Below, piece by piece: positions 5,598 to 13,000 of a DNA stretch of 21,127 nucleotides; the first letter of the stretch is position 1; each line of letters begins with the position of its first letter. Below the pieces are notes generated by a model, which was not told where the DNA came from, did not search any database, and saw nothing but the letters and a program-made list of their open reading frames with translations. The stretch comes from an uncultured Bacilli bacterium. GTDB taxonomy: Bacteria; Bacillota_I; Bacilli_A; RF39; UBA660. Both the position numbers and the translations under genes were made by a program. Where the stretch lies: positions 1-21,127 of the forward strand of contig CAKOSN010000033.1 in the NCBI GenBank assembly GCA_934102255.1. The letters are read 5' to 3'.

Positions 5598-6326
5598 TTA
5601 AGAAATAGCCCTAATAAATAAAACAGAACCTAAAATAATACCAATACTTAAGAAAAGTAAAATATTTAAGAAAATATTTAAATAACCCGTTTTTGATAAA
5701 GGACGATACCATTCGATACTATGGTCTGGATATTCTTCTTCTTCATCACTATAACTATTATTATCATTTGGATTACTTTTAATTAGTTTCATAGTCTTAT
5801 TATTACCATTTGCTACTTTACTATTAATATCATCTATTTGTTGAAGAGAAGTATTATAAAAATCTACTTCTTTAACAAATTTAGGATTATCAGTATAATT
5901 AACATTACTTTCTATTAAGTAAACACGATTAATGAAAGTTTTTAATAAACGTTCTAACTCAGGATTTAGATAATCATGATAAAGTAATAATTGAAAAAAA
6001 TAATTATTATATTTATTAACAAAGTCTTCTTCACTACCAAAGTTATTATAAAAATCACTTTCATGTTCTAAATAAACATTTTTAAATTCATATATCTTTA
6101 ATACTTCAAAAAAGTTAGCAGTAGTAATTTTACCTTCACTTAAGTTATTAAGTAAGAGACTATTATTAGCATACAGGGCTTCTCTTATATCAAAGTTTTG
6201 TAAATTAAGTCTTTTATTTTTAAAAATAAGATAGTTATTTTCGATGGTAAAATCATTATTTAAAACTAAAAAGTAGTTCTTTAAATTATTAAAACATACG
6301 GTATTATTTAATGTATAATCTATCAT
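5598..6326 (-). CDS. Hypothetical protein with one C-terminal membrane anchor
   Basis: This 242-residue protein has no family I recognise. The first 170 residues are rich in Asn, Tyr, Phe and Leu and carry no signal peptide. A polar acidic stretch follows (about 175-205, including SDEEEEYPDHS). Residues about 213-239 form a single hydrophobic helix (IFLNILLFLSIGIILGSVLF) ending four residues before the C-terminus. This looks like a tail-anchored protein whose main domain stays in the cytoplasm. A GAGGG ribosome site lies at 6334-6338 (complement) and a good promoter at 6351-6379. It is transcribed divergently from sufB, with only 74 bases between the two. Confidence 0.7.
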   Translation of the reverse strand: MIDYTLNNTVCFNNLKNYFLVLNNDFTIENNYLIFKNKRLNLQNFDIREALYANNSLLLNNLSEGKITTANFFEVLKIYEFKNVYLEHESDFYNNFGSEEDFVNKYNNYFFQLLLYHDYLNPELERLLKTFINRVYLIESNVNYTDNPKFVKEVDFYNTSLQQIDDINSKVANGNNKTMKLIKSNPNDNNSYSDEEEEYPDHSIEWYRPLSKTGYLNIFLNILLFLSIGIILGSVLFIRAIS

Positions 6327-6350
6327 ATATAATCCCTCTATTCTAAATTT

Positions 6351-6379
6351 ATTGTAACAAACAATTTCTATTTTATCAA
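6351..6379 (-). promoter_or_regulatory. Promoter of the tail-anchored protein gene
   Basis: On the minus strand TTGATA and TACAAT are separated by exactly 17 bases. The start codon lies about 25 bases downstream of the -10. Confidence 0.75.
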
Positions 6380-6387
6380 TAATATAG

Positions 6388-6393
6388 TATAAT
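6388..6393 (+). promoter_or_regulatory. -10 element of sufB
   Basis: A perfect TATAAT ends only seven bases before the GTG at 6401, with no good -35 at 17 bases. Transcription from it would start at or next to the first codon, so the mRNA may be leaderless. Confidence 0.5.
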
Positions 6394-6400
6394 ATGAGTC

Positions 6401-7702
6401 GTGATTGTTATGAAAGAAAAATTAAATGAAGAATTTATAAAAAAATTATCTAAAAAGAAAAATGAACCGGATTGGATGCTTGAACATAGACTTAAGGCTT
6501 ATCATAATTTTTTGAAGCAAGAAGAACCTAATTTTGGACCGGATATTCATATTAATTTTGATGAGATTTGTTATTATAAGGATAAGACTAAGAAGATGAC
6601 GGATAAGTGGGCAAATGTTAGTTGTAATCTTAAGAATACTTTTGATGATTTAGGAGTTATTAAAGCTGAAGAAAAGTATTTAGGGGGAGTTACTAATCAA
6701 TATGAATCGGAAGTGTTTTATCATAATCAAATAATTGGTAATGGTATTATTTTTACATCTACTGATGATGCTCTACAGAAATATCCCGAACTTTTTAAAA
6801 AGTATTTTAATAATTTAGTTAAGTTAGAAGAAAATAAATATACGGCTTTAAATAATGCAGTATGGTCTGGTGGTTCATTTATTTATATTCCAAAAGGAGT
6901 AAAGGTAGATAAGCCTTTACAAAGTTACTTTAGAATTGAAAGTGAGTCTTTAGGTCAGTTTGAACATACGATTATTATAGTTGATGATGATGCAGACCTT
7001 TCTTATATTGAAGGTTGTACGGCAACGGCTTATTCGAAGACGAGTTTACATGCGGGTGTTGTTGAAATTTACGTTGGTAAGAATGCAAAGTGTCGTTATT
7101 CTACTATTCAAAACTGGTCAACCGATGTTTATAATTTAGTTACTAAACGTGCGATTGTAGATGATGGTGGCGTTATGGAATGGGTTGATGGTAATATCGG
7201 TAGTGGTCTTACAATGAAATATCCTTCTTGCATTTTAAAAGGCGATGGTGCGATTGGTAATTCGATAAGTGTTGCTTATGCCAAAAAAGGTCAAGTGTTA
7301 GATGCTGGGGCGAAGATGATTCATTTAGGTAAAAATACCAAGAGTAGCATTATTAGTAAGTCGATTGCGGAATCTGGTGGTATTGCTAATTACCGTGGGA
7401 CAACTAAAATTACTAAGAATGCCACTGATTCGGTTGCTACTATTAAATGTGATACAATTTTGTTAGATGATATTTCTAAGAGTGATACTTTCCCTAAAAA
7501 TATTGTTGGTAATAGAACATCTAGTCTTACCCATGAAGCAACAGTTTCTAAGTTAGATGCTGATAAGTTATTTTATTTGACTAGTAAAGGTTTAACTGAG
7601 GACCAAGCAAGAGAACTTTTAATTATGGGATTTATGACTGATTTTAAAAAGGAATTACCTATGGAATATGCGGTTGAGTTAAATCGTTTGATAAAGGAAT
7701 AG
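6401..7702 (+). CDS. sufB: Fe-S cluster assembly scaffold protein SufB
   Basis: The 433-residue product matches SufB: N-terminal EPDWMLEHRLKAY, then YESEVFYHNQ, the beta-helix core, and C-terminal KCDTILLDDISKSDTFP, LTHEATVSKL, FYLTSKGL and LPMEYAVELNRLIK. SufB forms the SufBC2D complex that builds iron-sulphur clusters in the cytoplasm. C350 (in KCD) corresponds to the essential cysteine that takes part in cluster assembly, and H378-E379 to the conserved HEAT motif. It is somewhat shorter than the usual roughly 465 residues, mainly at the N-terminus. Translation could begin at the GTG at 6401 or the in-frame ATG at 6410; neither has a ribosome site inside the predicted transcript. No sufC, sufD, sufS or sufU is adjacent, which is unusual because sufB normally closes a suf operon. 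Confidence 0.94.
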   Translation: MIVMKEKLNEEFIKKLSKKKNEPDWMLEHRLKAYHNFLKQEEPNFGPDIHINFDEICYYKDKTKKMTDKWANVSCNLKNTFDDLGVIKAEEKYLGGVTNQYESEVFYHNQIIGNGIIFTSTDDALQKYPELFKKYFNNLVKLEENKYTALNNAVWSGGSFIYIPKGVKVDKPLQSYFRIESESLGQFEHTIIIVDDDADLSYIEGCTATAYSKTSLHAGVVEIYVGKNAKCRYSTIQNWSTDVYNLVTKRAIVDDGGVMEWVDGNIGSGLTMKYPSCILKGDGAIGNSISVAYAKKGQVLDAGAKMIHLGKNTKSSIISKSIAESGGIANYRGTTKITKNATDSVATIKCDTILLDDISKSDTFPKNIVGNRTSSLTHEATVSKLDADKLFYLTSKGLTEDQARELLIMGFMTDFKKELPMEYAVELNRLIKE

Positions 7703-7755
7703 AAAAATAAAGAAATAAATAATAAACAATCAAGAATAAAAGCTGAAAAAGAATA

Positions 7756-7787
7756 AAAAAATAAGAAAATCAAAAAATAAGAAAATC
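7756..7787. repeat. Two tandem copies of a 16-bp A-rich unit
   Basis: AAAAAATAAGAAAATC occurs twice head to tail, inside an A-rich stretch (7703-7807) between sufB and its terminator. No gene is seen there. Confidence 0.8.
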
Positions 7788-7807
7788 AAGAAATATGCTA
7801 AAAAAGT

Positions 7808-7862
7808 AAAAAAGAGTTAGTTTAGATACTAAACATAATAGTTTGGTCTAGCTAACTTTTTT
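7808..7862 (+). terminator. Terminator downstream of sufB
   Basis: An outer stem AGTTAG/CTAACT encloses an inner hairpin GTTTAG-ATA-CTAAAC and is followed by six T; an A-rich run lies upstream. The pairing is imperfect but the T tract is clear. Confidence 0.6.
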
Positions 7863-7959
7863 ATTTGGTTAAAATTTAGAGGACATATAAGAAAAATAGT
7901 CGTTTGCTAAAATATAGGATTCTTGATAATCTCTTAGGCAGAAAGGAGGTTTTAAATTG

Positions 7960-8316
7960 ATGAACGAAGTTGTCTTAGTAGGAAGGCTTACTAAAGACCC
8001 CGAAGTAGTTACGACGGAAAATAATAAAAAGCGAGCATTAATAACTTTAGCTGTTCCTCGAAAGTTTAAAAATGTCGACGGTATTTACGAAACGGATTTT
8101 ATTCGTGTGGTCTTATGGAATGTTATAGCTTTAAATACAAAAGAATATTGTAAAGCCGGTGATTTATTGGGCATTAAGGGTAGAATTCAAATCAATTCTT
8201 ATAAAGATAGTGAAGAAAATACACACTATTCAACTGATATAATTGCGGAAAAAGTAACATTTTTAACTTCTAAAAAGATAGGTGATGTAGCATCATCAGA
8301 AGAGGAAGAAGAGTAA
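7960..8316 (+). CDS. ssb: Single-stranded DNA-binding protein (SSB family)
   Basis: The protein starts MNEVVLVGRLTKDPEV and has TDFIRVVLWN and KAGDLLGIKGRIQ, the typical OB-fold signature of bacterial SSB. It is 118 residues long and lacks the usual glycine-rich linker and the DDDIPF-type tip. It ends instead in SSEEEEE, so contacts with replication partners through the C-terminus may differ. It may be an accessory SSB rather than the housekeeping copy. An excellent AAAGGAGG lies at 7942-7949. A TTG codon at 7957 directly precedes the ATG at 7960; the ATG is chosen because SSB proteins usually begin MNxVxLxGRL. The gene stands alone, without rpsF or rpsR next to it. Confidence 0.9.
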   Translation: MNEVVLVGRLTKDPEVVTTENNKKRALITLAVPRKFKNVDGIYETDFIRVVLWNVIALNTKEYCKAGDLLGIKGRIQINSYKDSEENTHYSTDIIAEKVTFLTSKKIGDVASSEEEEE

Positions 8317-8497
8317 AAATTATTGGCTAGTGTGAATAATTATGTTTTTGATAGGTTTTTGTTTTTCCTATTTATATGACATTATTTATCATAATCAAGA
8401 TTAAGTAGATTATAATAAAACTCCTTTCTATGTAATGACGTTTAATTTTATATATATTAAAAAAACATGATTACTAGCAAGAAAATAAAAATAGATA

Positions 8498-8638
8498 TTA
8501 TAAATTGCTTTTGCTATTGGTATCAATTATCGAATGCTGTGGCAAGTCTTTTGGTAAAAGTTTAACTTTGCTTTTGATATCTTTAATAGCTACATTTTCA
8601 GTAATAGATGTAATGTATTCTAATAGATGTATTACATC
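8498..8638 (-). pseudogene. Remnant of an unidentified gene
   Basis: On the minus strand this 46-codon stretch reads like protein (YITSITENVAIKDIK, then KVKLLPKDLPQHSII) and ends in TAA. A stop lies about 11 codons further upstream and no ATG is available. The neighbouring frame continues upstream with protein-like sequence, which suggests a frameshifted old gene. The family is not recognised. Confidence 0.25.
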
Positions 8639-8893
8639 CAAAAATAATAAATATCTGATTAAACATTATATCCCATATTAATAGAAACATAAAATCAGAA
8701 ATATTGTTTTCCTTGTTATAATGCCATATTTCGATAATTTTGTTCTTCTTTAATATTGCAATTTAATTTAATAGTGATTTGAAAACGGAAAAATATTTAT
8801 TTTTATTAGTAGGCATGGCATTTAAGGTGTTATGTCTTTTAGAAAAAGAAAATGATAAGTATTAAGGTACGACATCATTTAAAATATATAATT

Positions 8894-8919
8894 ATGGAAA
8901 ATTTTTTCGTATTTTCCAT
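8894..8919. promoter_or_regulatory. Hairpin before the Rpn-family gene
   Basis: A perfect 9-bp inverted repeat ATGGAAAAT/ATTTTCCAT with an 8-nt loop, ending 21 bases before the start codon. It could shield the ribosome site or bind a dimeric regulator. There is no T tract on the plus strand, so it is not a terminator. Confidence 0.45.
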
Positions 8920-8940
8920 TATAGAAAGCAGGGTTGGTTT

Positions 8941-9879
8941 ATGAGATTATATGAAATGTTTATTAAGGAAACAGACGATAGTGAAGATAAAAAAGATGAT
9001 AGAATTATATCAATGCTTTTTGATCCGATTTATCGAAGTATGCTTGGTTGTGATGAAGGAATGCCCCTAGTTGAGTTAATTGTATCTGTTGTTATGGATA
9101 AAAGTCTTAAGGAGGTAAAGGGGAAAGTTCGGCATCTATCCAAAGAATTATTAAAGAAACATTATAAGGATATGGATAGTCATGTTGATGTTTTACTTGA
9201 TTATAATGGTAATAAAATTATAGTTGAAATGAATTCTAAGAAAATTATGATTGATAGAAATTATATTTATATGTTTAAGGTAGCTTCTGGAGCTTTAAAG
9301 GCTGGGGATACTACTTATAGTAATATTAAGACTACAGTTTTGATTAATTTTAATAATACTAATAAATTACAAAAAAATTTTATTGATATTTGTTATTTGA
9401 AAAATCAAGACGAAGAAATTGTGACAGAAATAGTAAAAGTTTTCAACATTAATATAGCCAAAGGTCTTAACAAGAGGTATAATTACCTTAATGAATTTGA
9501 GAAAAATATGGCTATGGTATGTCGAATATTTACGGCTACTAAGTTATCAGATTTAAAAAAGGAGACTGATTGTTTTATGACTAAAGAGGAGTCAAAGAAT
9601 TTTGTGAACAGAGCAAGAGAGTTATCTAGTGATGATGAGATGGTTACAATGTTTGACCAAGAAAATATGCGTGAAATGATTAGAAATACAGAGCTTAAAG
9701 AGGCTCATGAATCTGGAATTAGTACGGGAATAGAGCAAGGAAAAGAACAAGGCTCGAAGGAAAAAGCAATAGAAATGGCTAAAAAGTGTATTGCTAAGAA
9801 AATGGATACTAAAACTATTTCAGAGTTAACTGGTTTATCTACCAAAACAATCGGAGAATTAATAAGCAAACATGAATAA
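8941..9879 (+). CDS. Rpn-family PD-(D/E)XK nuclease (putative transposase family)
   Basis: This 312-residue protein fits the Rpn/PDDEXK-transposase family. The catalytic region is HVDVLLDYNGNKIIVEMN, with D83 and E96-x-N98. Family members usually have Q or K where this one has N98, so activity needs care. The C-terminus (GIEQGKEQGSKEKAIEMA then ISELTGLSTKTIGEL) is the charged helical and small helix-turn-helix-like tail common in the group. E. coli Rpn proteins are DNA endonucleases that promote recombination and can act in phage defence. The start has AGGG at 8930-8933. It is a single-gene unit with its own terminator at 9898-9924. A possible internal product is listed separately. Confidence 0.85.
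   Translation: MRLYEMFIKETDDSEDKKDDRIISMLFDPIYRSMLGCDEGMPLVELIVSVVMDKSLKEVKGKVRHLSKELLKKHYKDMDSHVDVLLDYNGNKIIVEMNSKKIMIDRNYIYMFKVASGALKAGDTTYSNIKTTVLINFNNTNKLQKNFIDICYLKNQDEEIVTEIVKVFNINIAKGLNKRYNYLNEFEKNMAMVCRIFTATKLSDLKKETDCFMTKEESKNFVNRARELSSDDEMVTMFDQENMREMIRNTELKEAHESGISTGIEQGKEQGSKEKAIEMAKKCIAKKMDTKTISELTGLSTKTIGELISKHE
9577..9879 (+). CDS. Possible intragenic C-terminal product (RpnS-like)
   Basis: An in-frame ATG (codon 213 of the nuclease gene) is preceded by AAGGAG at 9559-9564, which is better than the ribosome site of the full-length gene, although the spacing of 12 bases is long. It would give a 100-residue protein without the nuclease domain. For E. coli rpn genes, a short C-terminal protein made from an internal start inhibits the full-length toxin. 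The same arrangement here is an inference. Confidence 0.4.
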   Translation: MTKEESKNFVNRARELSSDDEMVTMFDQENMREMIRNTELKEAHESGISTGIEQGKEQGSKEKAIEMAKKCIAKKMDTKTISELTGLSTKTIGELISKHE

Positions 9880-9897
9880 GTGATTTTTACTAGGAAA

Positions 9898-9924
9898 CAT
9901 AGCTAATTTGGCTATGCTTTTGTT
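9898..9924 (+). terminator. Terminator of the Rpn-family gene
   Basis: CATAGC (9898-9903) pairs with GCTATG (9911-9916) around a 7-base loop and is followed by CTTTTGTTTT. Confidence 0.65.
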
Positions 9925-9941
9925 TTATTATATTCTCTTTA

Positions 9942-9970
9942 TTTACAATAATTTTAAGAAATGATAAAAT
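9942..9970 (+). promoter_or_regulatory. Promoter of the small-enzyme operon
   Basis: TTTACA (9942-9947) and TAAAAT (9965-9970) are separated by 17 bases. The first gene starts 27 bases later, with GAAGG at 9986-9990. Confidence 0.75.
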
Positions 9971-9996
9971 TTTATTAATTAGAAAGAAGGTATCTT

Positions 9997-10461
9997 ATGG
10001 ACGAAAATAGAAGCTTACATAGTTTAGGTGTGGCTAAAAAAATGGTGGAAATAGGAAAAAGTAAAGGGCTTTCAACTGCTATGTTAAACGATTTATTTAC
10101 TTTAGGAATAGTGCATGATATAGGTTATCAGTTTGGACCGGGCGACATGCATCAGAAAAATGGTGGTTTAGTTTTAAAAGAAAATGGTTATCGTTATTGG
10201 CAAGAAGTGTATTATCATGGTATTATTCAAAATGAATATACATCAATCTATTTAGATATTTTAAATCAAGCTGATATGCAAATTGATAAAATGGGTAATG
10301 ATGTTGGTTATACTGGACGTTTGGAAGATATTAAATCACGTTATGGTGATGATTCTAAAGTTTATACTTCTTGTGTTAATTTAGTAAACTTTATTAAAGA
10401 AAGTGAAGCTAAAGAAGAAAAAACAATGGTTAAAAAATTAGAACCAGTTAGAAAAGATTAA
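9997..10461 (+). CDS. HD-domain hydrolase
   Basis: This 154-residue protein has the HD superfamily metal-binding pattern: H8 in SLHSLGVA, the H40-D41 doublet in GIVHDIGY, extra histidines H52 and H74, and D93 in NQADMQ. HD proteins of this size are usually phosphohydrolases acting on nucleotides or related phosphate esters in the cytoplasm; the substrate cannot be read from the sequence. The last 20 residues are charged and probably disordered. It opens a run of same-strand genes; the next gene starts 11 bases after its stop, with AAGGAG between them. Confidence 0.85.
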   Translation: MDENRSLHSLGVAKKMVEIGKSKGLSTAMLNDLFTLGIVHDIGYQFGPGDMHQKNGGLVLKENGYRYWQEVYYHGIIQNEYTSIYLDILNQADMQIDKMGNDVGYTGRLEDIKSRYGDDSKVYTSCVNLVNFIKESEAKEEKTMVKKLEPVRKD

Positions 10462-10472
10462 GGAGAAGAAAC

Positions 10473-10895
10473 ATGGCTAGTAAACATGCAATAATAATTA
10501 TTAAAAATGCTAAGGGTGAATATTTACAATATTATGAGGATTCATGGAATAGTTATTTATTTTTAAATTGTAAACAAGAAGATAGTTGGGATATAACTAA
10601 AATTAGTGATACTGTATTAGAGCGTCTTGGAGTAAAGCCGGAAAAAGTAAGTTTTTTATTTGAAAAAACACATAGTAAGTATTCAGTAAAACATGAGAAA
10701 GTACGTGAATACCAACATTTCTTTTATTTAGTTGATATTGATATTAGAAATGAAGAAGCTAAGAATGAGTTTGTAATTAAGGATACTAAGTTTAAATGGT
10801 TTAGTATGGAAAGTTTGGAAAAAAATCCTGAGATTATGCAAATTAATGGCGATATAATTGGTTTTATTAAAGAATGGTTTGCAAAACAAAATTAG
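10473..10895 (+). CDS. Nudix-like protein with a degenerate Nudix box
   Basis: The 140-residue protein has the start of a MutT/Nudix fold (HAIIIIKNAKGEYLQYYED) and ends like one (TKFKWFSMESLEKNPE). Where the metal-binding Nudix box should lie, after LNCKQEDSW, there is only TKISDTVLERLGV: the glycine and the REUxEExGU glutamates are absent. It may therefore bind a nucleotide-like ligand without hydrolysing it, or be a decayed enzyme. A MutT-type or ADP-ribose pyrophosphatase origin would suit its position between an HD hydrolase and an ADP-ribosylglycohydrolase. The ribosome site AAGGAGAAG is good. Confidence 0.6.
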   Translation: MASKHAIIIIKNAKGEYLQYYEDSWNSYLFLNCKQEDSWDITKISDTVLERLGVKPEKVSFLFEKTHSKYSVKHEKVREYQHFFYLVDIDIRNEEAKNEFVIKDTKFKWFSMESLEKNPEIMQINGDIIGFIKEWFAKQN

Positions 10896-10914
10896 ATAAG
10901 AAAAGAGGAATAAC

Positions 10915-11676
10915 ATGTACGGGGCGGTTATTGGCGATTTAGCCGGAAGTATTTATGAGTATGGTCAGCTTAAAAAAATTGAACCTATAAAAATGGAAAA
11001 AGTTATTCATGATAATGCTTTTTTTAGTGATGATACCATACTTACGGTTGCTATTAGCGAGGCAGCTTTAAATGATGGAGATTACGCATCTTATTTAAAA
11101 AAATATATTAAGGAGTATGAAAATTATCATCCTAATTTTAGTCCTTATTTTAAAAGTCCTTTTTCGCCTAATACCATGAAGTGGGCAAAATCATTTAATG
11201 TCGGAATGAGTTCTGGTAATGGCGCAATGATGAGAATTTCCGCTATTGGTTATCTTTTTGATACTGAAGAAGAAGTAATAAGAGAGGTAGCTTTAGCAAC
11301 TATTCCTACCCATAACTCTAAAGAAGCTACCAAAGCAGCGACGATTATAGCTTTAATGATATTTTACTTTCGTAAAGGCTTATCTAAGAATGAGGTTTAT
11401 GATTTATTAAATTTAAGTGCAGTTTATACCCCGTTTACCCGTTTTAATACGACTTGTAGGGAAACTTTAAGTAATGTTTTATATGCCATATTTTATAGTA
11501 CTTCTTTTGAGGATGCTCTTAGACTTACTTTACTTATGGGTGGAGATACGGATACTAATGCTTGTATAGTAGCCTCAGTGTGCGAAGCGTTATATGGTAT
11601 TTCAGATAATTTGGTTAAAGAAGCTGAAGCTAAAATACCGGAGAAATTTACTAGAATTTTAAGAAAAGTAAAATAA
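10915..11676 (+). CDS. ADP-ribosylglycohydrolase family protein
   Basis: The 253-residue protein has both metal-binding signatures of the DraG/ARH family: GAVIGDLAGSIYE followed by FFSDDTILT (D39-D40), and near the end LMGGDTDTNACI (D211 and D213). These residues hold two magnesium ions that position ADP-ribose. The middle segment GNGAMMRISAIGYL is also typical. The enzymes cleave ADP-ribose from proteins or from small ADP-ribosylated molecules. The length is at the short end for the family but complete. A GAGG ribosome site precedes the ATG. With the HD and Nudix-like neighbours this suggests repair or recycling of ADP-ribosylated or nucleotide compounds. Confidence 0.9.
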   Translation: MYGAVIGDLAGSIYEYGQLKKIEPIKMEKVIHDNAFFSDDTILTVAISEAALNDGDYASYLKKYIKEYENYHPNFSPYFKSPFSPNTMKWAKSFNVGMSSGNGAMMRISAIGYLFDTEEEVIREVALATIPTHNSKEATKAATIIALMIFYFRKGLSKNEVYDLLNLSAVYTPFTRFNTTCRETLSNVLYAIFYSTSFEDALRLTLLMGGDTDTNACIVASVCEALYGISDNLVKEAEAKIPEKFTRILRKVK

Positions 11677-11751
11677 GAAAACAGTAGGGTAGATTAATAA
11701 ATTTTAGAAAAGTTAGATATTAAACAAATAAAAAATAAAGAAGGAATGATA

Positions 11752-12303
11752 ATGATGCAAGGAAAAGTAGTAATTTTAACGGGTAATAAGCGAGCTGGTA
11801 AGACAACTTTAGCTAATAAATTAAATAAGGAATATAATTTTACGCATTTAAATATGGACCAAATTTTGGATGCAGTGGATTATGTATGTGATAAAAAAGG
11901 TATTAAACATTTTATCGATAGCTATGATTTTTTTGAAAAGTTAGTGGGGTTTGCTACCCAAAATGCTATTAATTATGGTGAAAATACTGTAATTGAATAT
12001 ATTTTTAAAATCGAAGACGTAAAAAGATTACAAGATAAATATAATATTTCAGCTTATGCTTTATATACTGATACTGATGAAGAAAATTTAAGAAAAATTT
12101 TAAAAGAGTATTCTCAAGAATTTGATTGGCCTTTTTATGTTGGTGAAGATGATTTTAACCGTAATATTAAAGAAATATTAGAACTTAATAAAAAGTTAAA
12201 AGAAGAGTGTCAAAAAGTCGGCGTAAAATTAGTAGATACTAGTTTTGGTGAAAAAAGAGATTTAATTATTAATGAACTTTGTCAAAAAATTGGTATGAAT
12301 TAA
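11752..12303 (+). CDS. P-loop NTPase, small-molecule or nucleotide kinase-like
   Basis: The N-terminus has a Walker A motif GNKRAGKTT (residues 11-19 from this start) after a hydrophobic strand VVILT. The next motif, HLNMDQILDAV, resembles the substrate-binding aspartate region of adenylate- and shikimate-kinase-like enzymes. Size (about 183 aa) and layout suit that kinase superfamily; the substrate is unknown. Three in-frame ATGs lie close together (11746, 11752, 11755). AAAGAAGG ends at 11744, so the first is too close and 11752 or 11755 is the likely start. Confidence 0.72.
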   Translation: MMQGKVVILTGNKRAGKTTLANKLNKEYNFTHLNMDQILDAVDYVCDKKGIKHFIDSYDFFEKLVGFATQNAINYGENTVIEYIFKIEDVKRLQDKYNISAYALYTDTDEENLRKILKEYSQEFDWPFYVGEDDFNRNIKEILELNKKLKEECQKVGVKLVDTSFGEKRDLIINELCQKIGMN

Positions 12304-12306
12304 TAA

Positions 12307-12423
12307 AAAAGCAAGAAGAAAAAAGATAGCTTTAGTATTAAAAATACTAAGGATTTAACAAAAGAAAAAGTTATAGAAGAAAAAAGGCTTAAAGTTAAAA
12401 AATTAAAAGAAAGAAGTAATGGC
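12307..12423 (+). other. Open, lysine-rich frame before the DUF402 gene without a start codon
   Basis: The frame of the DUF402 gene stays open back to the stop of the preceding gene and reads like protein (FSIKNTKDLTKEKVIEEK), but it has no ATG, GTG or TTG. It also contains an 8-bp hairpin TTAGTATT/AATACTAA (about 12333-12352). It may be the remnant of a longer N-terminus or of another gene. Confidence 0.35.
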
Positions 12424-12936
12424 ATGAAAACAAAGATTATAAGTAAGACTTACTTAAGAGATATAGAAAAATACGAATTAAAAGTCTATTTAGATTTAGA
12501 TGATTACTATATTAGCGTTAAAAAATTAATTGAGTGTAGAGAAAAATATATAATTGATGATGGCCTAGTGGTTATGGATGACGGTTATTATGTTTTTGAA
12601 GTAATTCCTAAGGGTAAAGATTATGCAATGCGCTTGTTTTTAGATAAAGATAAGAAACCGTTAGAATATTATTTTGATGTTTGTAGAAATGTCAGATTAG
12701 ATTCTAAATATAATATTCCTATGTATGATGATTTATATTTAGATGTAACTTCACTTTTTGGCAAAATTAATGTTTTAGATGAAGATGAACTTTTAGAAGC
12801 TTATCAAAATGGTGAGTTTACTAAGGAAGAATTAGACGGTATTTATGCTACCAAAGATAGATTAATAGAAGAAATCAAAAATGGTACTAATCCATGTATG
12901 CAAATTGATTATTTAAAATATTTAGATAAAATGTAG
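12424..12936 (+). CDS. DUF402 domain protein
   Basis: The 170-residue protein shows the DUF402 pattern in its second half: FDVCRNVRLDSKYNIPMYDD, then LYLDV, then VLDEDELLEAYQNGEFTKEEL. Studied DUF402 proteins include nucleoside tri/diphosphatases such as B. subtilis YgaC and FomD-like nucleotidyl hydrolases, which use clustered acidic residues to hold metal ions. The exact substrate here is unknown. The ribosome site is weak (AAGAAG at 12411-12416). The position in a run of nucleotide-handling enzymes agrees with a phosphatase-like role. Confidence 0.75.
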   Translation: MKTKIISKTYLRDIEKYELKVYLDLDDYYISVKKLIECREKYIIDDGLVVMDDGYYVFEVIPKGKDYAMRLFLDKDKKPLEYYFDVCRNVRLDSKYNIPMYDDLYLDVTSLFGKINVLDEDELLEAYQNGEFTKEELDGIYATKDRLIEEIKNGTNPCMQIDYLKYLDKM

Positions 12937-13000
12937 AATATTAAAATAACGGTAGTAAATAAAATTATTAATATAATTAAGAAAGTTTTGGGGGATAAAT

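Larger units (their letters stand above)
8317..8940. other. 624-bp stretch without an intact gene
   Basis: I find no intact coding region, RNA gene or repeat array here. It contains a probable decayed coding piece on the minus strand (8498-8638), the direct repeat TAATAGATGTA twice near 8610-8632, and the hairpin at 8894-8919. A 30-codon frame (8852-8944, +) lacks a ribosome site and overlaps the next ATG as ATGA; it may be chance. Confidence 0.6.

Noticed and set aside
7703..7807. A-rich tandem repeats next to ssb as a replication origin
   Set aside because: There are only two repeat units and no DnaA-box-like TTATCCACA was seen. Simple A-rich spacer is more likely.
8317..8940. A tRNA or other structured RNA gene in the gene-free stretch
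   Set aside because: No cloverleaf, no TTC-type T-loop and no CCA end were found. The sequence is uniformly AT-rich.
8852..8944. A 30-codon leader peptide overlapping the Rpn-family start as ATGA
   Set aside because: There is no ribosome site before its ATG and no recognisable leader-peptide composition. It is mentioned only as part of the intergenic stretch.
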